From the NCBI GenBank assembly GCA_023390335.1, contig JAEWCZ010000010.1, forward strand, positions 86,187-150,186: 64,000 nt of DNA, in the 5' to 3' direction. Position numbers and translations under genes: made by a program. This stretch comes from Bacillota bacterium (GTDB lineage: Bacteria > Bacillota > Clostridia > Acetivibrionales > DSM-1351). A model generated the notes under the pieces. It made no database searches. It worked only from the letters and a program-made list of their open reading frames with translations, and was not told where the DNA came from. Of this stretch, positions 57,965 through 64,000 are shown piece by piece; within the stretch, counting starts at the first letter, position 1, and the number at the start of each line of letters is the position of its first letter.

Positions 57965-59941
57965 TTAATATCTGAAACTCCAACCGGGGAACAGTTGCAA
58001 CATGCTGGCATACCACCTCGGAACAATCGTACCGGATAGAATTGGGTAATACATTACAAACATAATTGCCGTCAATGCAAGATAAATATAAACAATTTTC
58101 TTTGTATTCCCGCCAGACTCCATAAATACTTTAATCAAATATACAATGATAATTATAAGAAAAGGAACAACTGAAAAGTAATGATAGATGAAAGCCATTC
58201 TTCGTACCACCATCCAAGGTATATACTGAAATAAAGCACCAAAGATAGGAACAAGCATATACTTGTCTTTCCTTTTAAATGCAACAATAATTCCTGTAAT
58301 CAGTGACGGTACGCTAATCCACCAGATTAACGGATTGCCCATACAAATAATGCTGGAGGTTAATTTTTCAGCAGCAAGTGCTTTAGAGCCATAAAACCAT
58401 ATAGGTTTGGTCATAATCGGCCATTCAAACCACTGGGATGAGTACGCATGCTTGGCAGTTAAATCGTTGTGGAAACTATACATAAAAGATTGATTGTTAA
58501 AAAACTCTTTAACACCATTGCCTGGAACCTGCATTATAGATGTATATGAAGCAAAATAAATAATACCGGGTATTAATATAAAAAACAGAATACAAAACAC
58601 TGCAGTTTTAAAAAAGTACTTACTCCAGAACTTGATGAATAAGTCCGATGAAAGTCCGCTTTTTTTATATGCTATATAATAAATAATTTCATCAAACTTT
58701 GCTATAACTAGTATGAGGAAAATACCTACAGCAGCATACATTGCAATCCATTTGGTAGCAATCCCTATACCAAATATAAGACCACAGAGGAAAAGCGGCT
58801 TAAGAGACCTTTTAAAACCGGCTTTGTATGATTTTTTAGCAAAATAATCATAAATGTAGTAGTACATCAAAATAACAAAGAAGGTCACGTAAACATCAAT
58901 TGTCGATATTCTTGTTTGAACAAAATGCATAAAATCAAACATCATCAAAAAAGCTGTACAGAAAGCGAGAAATCTCTTTTTAAAAATCTTATAACCAAAC
59001 AAGTACATAAGAGGAATCATAGCCACTCCGAATAACGTACCAATAATTCTCCAACCAAATGGGTTTACTCCAAAAATAAGCATACCAAGCATTACGAAGT
59101 ATTTGCCAAGAGGTGGGTGGGTTCTTTCAAACGGATGGACTTTATAAATGAAATCAAGAGCAGTTCTCGGATAAAATACTTCATCAAAATATGTGTTGGT
59201 GGATGATAAAGTATAAAAATCAACTCTATCTTGTTCGTCCAGTAGATTACTTAACTTATAAGGCTGTCCGTCAGGACTTTTATTAGTACGTTTAATTAAT
59301 GGGTCTATTGGAGTTATACTTTTGACTTTAAACGGCTTAGTTGATCCTTTTTCAAAAATAGCAAGTTCGTTAATTGCTGAACCGGCTTTATCAGCAACAA
59401 TTTTAATTTTACTGGTTCTAAATTCTTTAGTAGATACTTTCCATGAAAAAAAGCCTGATTTTTCAAGAGCTTCAGAATCAGAATATGTATCGTTTGAATT
59501 TAAAAACCTGATACTGTATTTTCCCCCGTCATATTTTTCATCATTATAGCCCTGATAAATCATAATTTTAGAAATATCCACTTCTTTTCCGAGATCAACA
59601 ATAAACCCATCATTATTAACAGCGGGAGCCCAAGGGGTTTCAGGTATCTTAAAACCACCCAAATTGTATATCGCCGGAACTGCGTACAGCAAGGTCATAA
59701 TAAGCATAATAATATAGTCTTTTTTAACAAGCTTAAACAAAGGCTTTGTTTCTTTACTGTTGTCCAATAGACCGTACTCGGTGATTATCAAATTACCCTT
59801 TTTAATATTACGGATTCTCAAAAAGCCCCATATTCCTATGCCTATAAGAAATATAAATACAACACTTAGCATCATAGTTGCAAAGCCGGGCATTTTAACA
59901 TGTGAAAAAAAATCAGATAGATGCTTTAAATACGTTTTCAA
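57965..59941 (-). CDS. PMT-family (GT39) membrane glycosyltransferase with discoidin-like insertion
   Basis: 658 residues with about a dozen hydrophobic helices. The block FERTHPPLGKYFVMLGMLIFG and following helices match dolichyl-phosphate-mannose protein mannosyltransferases. Between helix 2 and the main body lies a ~130-residue soluble insertion (IVDLGKEVDISKIMIYQG..., KIKIVADKAGSAINELAIF) resembling an F5/8 type C carbohydrate-binding fold, presumably outside the membrane. It likely moves a lipid-linked sugar onto a cell-surface protein or polymer. The start is TTG at 59941 with GGAGG seven bases upstream. Its terminator has been interrupted by the IS element. Confidence 0.85.
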   Translation of the reverse strand: MKTYLKHLSDFFSHVKMPGFATMMLSVVFIFLIGIGIWGFLRIRNIKKGNLIITEYGLLDNSKETKPLFKLVKKDYIIMLIMTLLYAVPAIYNLGGFKIPETPWAPAVNNDGFIVDLGKEVDISKIMIYQGYNDEKYDGGKYSIRFLNSNDTYSDSEALEKSGFFSWKVSTKEFRTSKIKIVADKAGSAINELAIFEKGSTKPFKVKSITPIDPLIKRTNKSPDGQPYKLSNLLDEQDRVDFYTLSSTNTYFDEVFYPRTALDFIYKVHPFERTHPPLGKYFVMLGMLIFGVNPFGWRIIGTLFGVAMIPLMYLFGYKIFKKRFLAFCTAFLMMFDFMHFVQTRISTIDVYVTFFVILMYYYIYDYFAKKSYKAGFKRSLKPLFLCGLIFGIGIATKWIAMYAAVGIFLILVIAKFDEIIYYIAYKKSGLSSDLFIKFWSKYFFKTAVFCILFFILIPGIIYFASYTSIMQVPGNGVKEFFNNQSFMYSFHNDLTAKHAYSSQWFEWPIMTKPIWFYGSKALAAEKLTSSIICMGNPLIWWISVPSLITGIIVAFKRKDKYMLVPIFGALFQYIPWMVVRRMAFIYHYFSVVPFLIIIIVYLIKVFMESGGNTKKIVYIYLALTAIMFVMYYPILSGTIVPRWYASMLQLFPGWSFRY

Positions 59942-60151
59942 GAGTATGCCTCCAATTACGTTTTATTTGAAAAGTTTTACCATAATTATATTATAGTATG
60001 TAAAACAATACAAATAATAGTTGTATGTATATAAGAGTTGAATTCATTGTAAAACTTAAAAGGTATGTTATAATATGAACAAGTTAATTTGATAAAGTAA
60101 ATGATAGGATTTACATAATGTAATTGCAATGTTAACGGAAGGAGAAATAAA

Positions 60152-60985
60152 ATGAAATTTACAAAAATGCAGGGGCTTGGAAATGACTATATATATGTGG
60201 ATTGTACAGAAAATATAATTGCTAATCCATCTGAAGTTTCAAAAAAAGTAAGTGACAGACATTTCGGAATAGGATCAGACGGATTGGTTCTTATAATGAA
60301 ATCTGATATAGCTGATTTTAGAATGAGAATGTTTAATTCAGACGGGTCAGAATCAGAAATGTGTGGAAATGCTATACGTTGTGTGGGGAAATATGTGTTT
60401 GATAATGGACTTACAGATAAAAAGAACATTACAATAGAAACCCTAGCAGGAATTAAAGTACTCGATTTAAAGATTGTAGATAGCAAAGTGGTTCAAGCAA
60501 GGGTTGACATGGGAGAGCCTATCTTAATACCTAAAAATATTCCTGTTGACAGTGAAAAGGACTGTTTTATATCTGAGAATATTGAAATAGATGGTCAGAC
60601 TTACAAAGTTACAGCAGTATCTATGGGAAACCCGCATGCAATAACATATGTGGATGACACCGCAAACTTCCCGTTGAATGATGTTGGACCAAAAATGGAG
60701 ACACATAAATTATTCCCCAGAAAGGTAAATGCTGAATTTGTTCAGGTCATAGACAGGACTACTCTGAGAATGAGAGTATGGGAGAGGGGAGCAGGAGAGA
60801 CCCTTGCTTGCGGAACAGGCGCCAGTGCAGTGCTTGTAGCATCAGTTCTAAATGGTGTATCTGAAAGAGCAGCCACTATAAAGCTCCTTGGTGGAGATTT
60901 ATTTATTGAATGGTCTGAAAAGGATAATCATGTGTATATGACAGGACCTGCAGAAAAGGTATTTGATGGTGAAATTGAAATCTAA
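60152..60985 (+). CDS. dapF: Diaminopimelate epimerase
   Basis: 277 residues. The two catalytic cysteines are C71 (EMCGNAIRC) and C220 (LACGTGASA). It converts LL- to meso-diaminopimelate for cell wall and lysine synthesis. GGAAGGAG precedes the ATG. dapL follows 41 bases after the stop, so the last two steps before meso-DAP are encoded together. Confidence 0.95.
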   Translation: MKFTKMQGLGNDYIYVDCTENIIANPSEVSKKVSDRHFGIGSDGLVLIMKSDIADFRMRMFNSDGSESEMCGNAIRCVGKYVFDNGLTDKKNITIETLAGIKVLDLKIVDSKVVQARVDMGEPILIPKNIPVDSEKDCFISENIEIDGQTYKVTAVSMGNPHAITYVDDTANFPLNDVGPKMETHKLFPRKVNAEFVQVIDRTTLRMRVWERGAGETLACGTGASAVLVASVLNGVSERAATIKLLGGDLFIEWSEKDNHVYMTGPAEKVFDGEIEI

Positions 60986-61026
60986 TAATATTAATATATT
61001 AATAAAGTAAAGAGAGGAAAGAGAAA

Positions 61027-62259
61027 ATGGCACTAGTAAATGAAAATCATTTAAAACTACCGGGGAATTACTTATTCGCCGAGATAGGCAAAAGAGTTGC
61101 TACATTCAAGGAACAAAACCCTGATGCTGATATTATAAGACTTGGTATCGGAGACGTAACCCGTCCGCTTCCAATGGCATGTATAGATGCTATGCATAAA
61201 GCCGTTGACGATATGTCTAGGATAGAAACTTTTAAAGGCTACCCTGAGTACGAGGGATATGATTTCCTTATAAATAAAATCGTTGAGAATGATTATAAGA
61301 AGAGAGGAATCACAATTGGAACCGATGAAGTATTTGTAAGCGATGGTGCCAAAAGTGATACAGCAAATATTCAGGAACTGTTCGGATTAAATTCACGAAT
61401 TGCAGTTACAGATCCTGTTTATCCTGTTTATGTGGACAGTAATGTTATGGCTGGAAGAACAGGAGACTACATTGACGGAAAATGGACTAACGTAACCTAT
61501 CTGCCATGTACGTCTGAAAACGGTTTTGTTCCGGAACTTCCAAAAGAAAAAGTAGACCTTATTTATCTGTGCCTGCCCAATAATCCTACAGGAACTACAC
61601 TTACAAAGGAACAATTAAAAGTATGGGTAGATTATGCTGCTAAAAACAAATCAATTATATTATTTGATTCTGCATATGAGGCTTTTATAACTGAGAAGGA
61701 GGTTCCTCACAGCATATATGAAATAGAAGGAGCAAAAGAAGTAGCAATAGAATTCAGAAGCTTTTCCAAGACGGCAGGATTTACGGGAACAAGATGTGCA
61801 TATGTAGTAATCCCAAAAGAGCTAAAAGCACATACTGCTAATGGTGAAGAAATCGGACTTAACAGGCTTTGGTACAGAAGACAGGCAACAAAATTCAACG
61901 GAGTATCCTATATAGTTCAGCGAGGAGCAGAAGCTATATATTCAGAAGAAGGTCAAAAGCAGGTGAAGGAAACAATATCTTATTATTTATCAAATGCATC
62001 AATCATAAAAAGCGGTTTAGAGAGCATCGGAATAAAAGTTTTTGGAGGAGTAAATGCACCGTATATCTGGATGAAAACTCCAAACGGTATGGACTCTTGG
62101 GTTTTCTTTGATAAACTGTTAAGTGAGGCAAATATAGTTGGAACTCCCGGGGTAGGTTTTGGACCAAGTGGTCAGGGATACTTCAGACTTACTGCATTCG
62201 GAAGCAGGGAAAATACTCAGGCTGCTGTTGAGAGATTTAAAACAAGGCTTAAGGTTTAA
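61027..62259 (+). CDS. dapL: LL-diaminopimelate aminotransferase
   Basis: 410 residues of class I/II PLP aminotransferase. The PLP Lys is K248 in FRSFSKTAGF, and the cofactor-binding LPNNPTGT is near residue 183. It makes LL-DAP directly from tetrahydrodipicolinate, bypassing the succinylase and acetylase routes, as in several anaerobes, plants and Chlamydia. GAGAGGAAAG lies upstream. It is paired with dapF and followed by a large terminator hairpin. Confidence 0.95.
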   Translation: MALVNENHLKLPGNYLFAEIGKRVATFKEQNPDADIIRLGIGDVTRPLPMACIDAMHKAVDDMSRIETFKGYPEYEGYDFLINKIVENDYKKRGITIGTDEVFVSDGAKSDTANIQELFGLNSRIAVTDPVYPVYVDSNVMAGRTGDYIDGKWTNVTYLPCTSENGFVPELPKEKVDLIYLCLPNNPTGTTLTKEQLKVWVDYAAKNKSIILFDSAYEAFITEKEVPHSIYEIEGAKEVAIEFRSFSKTAGFTGTRCAYVVIPKELKAHTANGEEIGLNRLWYRRQATKFNGVSYIVQRGAEAIYSEEGQKQVKETISYYLSNASIIKSGLESIGIKVFGGVNAPYIWMKTPNGMDSWVFFDKLLSEANIVGTPGVGFGPSGQGYFRLTAFGSRENTQAAVERFKTRLKV

Positions 62260-62284
62260 TGTAAACAATTTTGTTATATTATAT

Positions 62285-62353
62285 AAAAATAGTCAGTTGG
62301 CCGGGATAACCGATTTGAGAATTATGGTTACAAAAGGCTGGCTGACTATTTTT
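62285..62353 (+). terminator. Terminator after dapL with an inner hairpin
   Basis: AAAAATAGTCAG pairs with CTGACTATTTTT; GGCC/GGCT parts and an inner TAACC/GGTTA stem lengthen it. The 40-base interior makes it larger than usual. Confidence 0.8.
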
Positions 62354-62401
62354 AATTAATAGATTATAATGTTATAAAGATATACTATAAAAGTATAAAG
62401 G

Positions 62402-62983
62402 ATGAGGAAATTGTTGGACTGGGAACAGCTAAATTCAACATGTAGTGATTGCCGGAATTGTGCCCTTGCCGGAAACAGAACAAATATAGTAATAGGAAGA
62501 GGGAATCCTAATGCACCGGTAATGTTTATAGGAGAAGGCCCGGGAGAACAGGAGGATTTGCAAGGATTACCCTTTGTAGGACCGGCAGGACAGCTTCTTG
62601 ATACTCTCCTTGAAGCACTTAAATTCACGCCTGATGAATACTATATTGCAAACGTAGTAAAATGCAGACCTCCAAATAACAGGGTACCCAATGAACAAGA
62701 AGCTGAAAAATGTTTGCCGTATTTAAGAAATCAGGTATCCTTAATAAGACCTCATATAATTGTATGTCTTGGCAGTACAGCAGCTAAATATGTTGTAGCT
62801 AAGGATATTAAAATAACACAAATACGTGGACAGTGGATAAATAAGAAAAAGTTCTGGATAATGCCCACTTTTCATCCGGCAGCACTATTAAGAGATCAAA
62901 GCAAAAAGGAACTATTGTTTAAAGATATAAAAGAAGTTAAAAACAAAATAAGCCAATTAAAAAGCGAAGCGTCCGGAGGATGA
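62402..62983 (+). CDS. Family 4 uracil-DNA glycosylase (4Fe-4S)
   Basis: 193 residues if read from the ATG at 62402, but that codon is almost on its AAAGG site; TTG at 62414 (protein starting LDWEQL) fits family alignments as well. Cluster cysteines CSDCRNC and KCRPPN/EKCLPY are all present. GEGPGEQEDLQGLPFVGPAG is the uracil-recognition motif, and the His motif is FHPAALL. It removes uracil from DNA after cytosine deamination. It is followed two bases later by a second glycosylase-like gene. Confidence 0.9.
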   Translation: MRKLLDWEQLNSTCSDCRNCALAGNRTNIVIGRGNPNAPVMFIGEGPGEQEDLQGLPFVGPAGQLLDTLLEALKFTPDEYYIANVVKCRPPNNRVPNEQEAEKCLPYLRNQVSLIRPHIIVCLGSTAAKYVVAKDIKITQIRGQWINKKKFWIMPTFHPAALLRDQSKKELLFKDIKEVKNKISQLKSEASGG

Positions 62984-62984
62984 T

Positions 62985-63596
62985 GTGAAAAAGGACAAAA
63001 TTAAGAACAGTTTAGAACAATTGAGCCTTGAATATGTACAAGAATTTAATGAAAAAGAAATAGTACTGGGATATGGTTCTATTAATAGTCCTGTTATTAT
63101 AGTCGGAGAGGCACCAGGTAAGGACGAAATAAAACTGGGGAAGCCATTTGTAGGTGCAGCAGGAAAAAATCTCAATGAATTTATAGAAGTATTAGAAATA
63201 AGCAGAGACGATTTGTATATAACAAATGCAATTAAGTACAGGCTTGGTAGATTAAATCCAAAAACCGAGAGGATAGTTAACAGACCTGCAACAATCAAGG
63301 ATATAAAGGAAAATCAAATTTGGCTTCATAGAGAAATTGATATAATAAAACCTCAAATAATTGTTACACTGGGTAATGTACCGCTTAAAGCCATAACAGA
63401 TAACTTTAGACTTACCATCGGAGATATGCATGGAACATTGCATGAATGTAATTTATTAGGAGCTGTATATAAGCTTTTTCCGTTATATCATCCTGCAAGT
63501 ATTATATATAATAGAACACTTAAAGATGTCTATCAACAGGACATGCTTATACTTAAACAAGAAGTTAATAAATTAGAACTAAACCTTAGTAAATAG
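62985..63596 (+). CDS. UDG-superfamily protein lacking the iron-sulfur cysteines
   Basis: 203 residues. GEAPGKDEIKLGKPFVGAAG and LYHPASIIY are the family 4-like motifs. The four cluster cysteines of the preceding gene are missing; only one Cys is present, in the HECN stretch. The start is GTG at 62985 after GGAGG, one base past the upstream stop, so the two are cotranslated. It may have a different base specificity, or act as a partner of the canonical enzyme. The active-site motifs look intact, so it is not obviously dead. Confidence 0.78.
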   Translation: MKKDKIKNSLEQLSLEYVQEFNEKEIVLGYGSINSPVIIVGEAPGKDEIKLGKPFVGAAGKNLNEFIEVLEISRDDLYITNAIKYRLGRLNPKTERIVNRPATIKDIKENQIWLHREIDIIKPQIIVTLGNVPLKAITDNFRLTIGDMHGTLHECNLLGAVYKLFPLYHPASIIYNRTLKDVYQQDMLILKQEVNKLELNLSK

Positions 63597-63770
63597 TAAA
63601 TAATATTAGACAAAAGTGTGAATAATTAAGAAAAGGATATCTAAATTAGGTTGATTGGTTTATATAGAATTATAAGACATTGAAATTAAACTATCCTGGT
63701 GTTAAACTAAACAAGCTGTAGGCGAGAGAGTCACTTAAAAAATCTCTTCAACTATTAGAGATAAAAAGTA

Positions 63771-63800
63771 TTGACAAGCAGATAGCGAATGTGGTATTAT
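63771..63800 (+). promoter_or_regulatory. rrn: rRNA operon promoter P1 (inferred)
   Basis: TTGACA (63771-63776), 18 bases, TATTAT (63795-63800). The preceding bases 63597-63770 show no gene; they contain one small hairpin. Confidence 0.75.
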
Positions 63801-63882
63801 TTTTAAGCTGTCACAACGGGAAATACTTTATTTTACAGTTTTGAAGTAATAAGTATTACCAAAAACTTCTAATAAAAAAGTG

Positions 63883-63911
63883 TTGACATGTTTAAAACAG
63901 CGTGGTATTAT
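63883..63911 (+). promoter_or_regulatory. rrn: rRNA operon promoter P2 (inferred)
   Basis: TTGACA (63883-63888), 17 bases, TATTAT (63906-63911). Tandem consensus promoters about 110 bases apart, with no ORF after them, are typical of rRNA operons. Confidence 0.78.
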
Positions 63912-64000
63912 GATTAAGCTGATTGCGGCAAGCAAACAGCAAGAACCTTACAAAGCAGTCGTAAGAAGGCTTTATGGACTTTGAAAAGTAAACAGTGATA
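63912..64000 (+). other. Probable leader of a 16S rRNA gene beyond the window
   Basis: The last ~90 bases have no coding signal and end with GGACTTTGAAAAGTAAACAG, which resembles the CTTTGAAAACTRAACAG motif common in Firmicute pre-16S leaders and rRNA spacers. The 16S gene itself is not in the window. Confidence 0.6.

Noticed and set aside
1..64000. CRISPR arrays, prophage genes or a replication origin
   Set aside because: No regularly spaced short repeats, phage structural or integrase genes, or DnaA-box clusters were seen. The only mobile parts are the IS element and the palindromic repeats.

Overview
The window reads as a chromosomal segment of a low-GC, anaerobic, probably plant-polymer-degrading member of the Clostridia; a Ruminiclostridium-like cluster III organism is my inference. 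Supporting signs are the strong AGGAGG-type ribosome binding sites, the indirect tRNA amidotransferase GatCAB, LL-diaminopimelate aminotransferase (DapL), a Spo0A-type regulator, an SLH-bearing protease, a two-subunit iron-sulfur fumarase and a GH42 beta-galactosidase. Most of it is ordinary chromosome. One insertion sequence and two copies of a palindromic repeat are the only mobile-looking parts.

Layout. 1-8 kb: end of a GH42 beta-galactosidase, a TrpB2-type synthase, a YwaF-like membrane protein, an FAD/Rieske oxidoreductase and a UbiD-UbiA pair. 8-20.5 kb: an M16 protease with an SLH-like tail, a substrate-binding lipoprotein, a P-II/small membrane protein/Amt cluster, a guanidinium exporter behind a guanidine-I riboswitch, a cation antiporter, an ABC ATPase-permease pair, an MFS transporter and a GNAT. 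20.8-30 kb, minus strand: gatCAB, glnN (type III glutamine synthetase), a chemoreceptor and asnB. 30-39.4 kb, plus strand: a split glutamate synthase made of separate modules, glnA, an ANTAR-domain RNA-binding regulator, and a second amt/P-II pair. 39.4-45 kb: an agmatinase-like enzyme, RNA-modification enzymes and gdhA. 45-54 kb: aroA-aroC-aroK with a Spo0A-like regulator, HU, fumarase and purA. 54-58 kb: five tRNAs (Lys, Glu, Asp, Thr, Tyr) and a dead IS3-family element. 58-63.6 kb: a PMT-family glycosyltransferase, dapF-dapL and two uracil-DNA glycosylase-like genes. The last 400 bases carry tandem strong promoters and what looks like the leader of an rRNA operon that begins beyond the edge.

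The main discovery is a local nitrogen regulon that appears to be controlled by RNA attenuation. Seven leaders (P-II/amt cluster 1, amt/P-II cluster 2, the glutamate synthase-glnA-ANTAR operon, gatCAB, glnN, asnB and gdhA) each carry small hairpins with a six-base loop of form A-A-N-G-R-N. The 3' side of each hairpin overlaps the 5' arm of an intrinsic terminator-like stem. This is the signature of ANTAR antitermination, and the gene for the presumed regulator lies in the middle of the region, downstream of glnA. Its receiver domain has lost the phosphoacceptor aspartate and the acidic pair, so it is unlikely to be controlled by a histidine kinase. Two leaders have two hexaloops, each with its own terminator. 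The other five show one recognisable hexaloop, which departs from the published two-hairpin motif. Together the genes cover ammonium uptake, assimilation by two glutamine synthetases, GOGAT or GDH, and the main glutamine-consuming amidotransferases.
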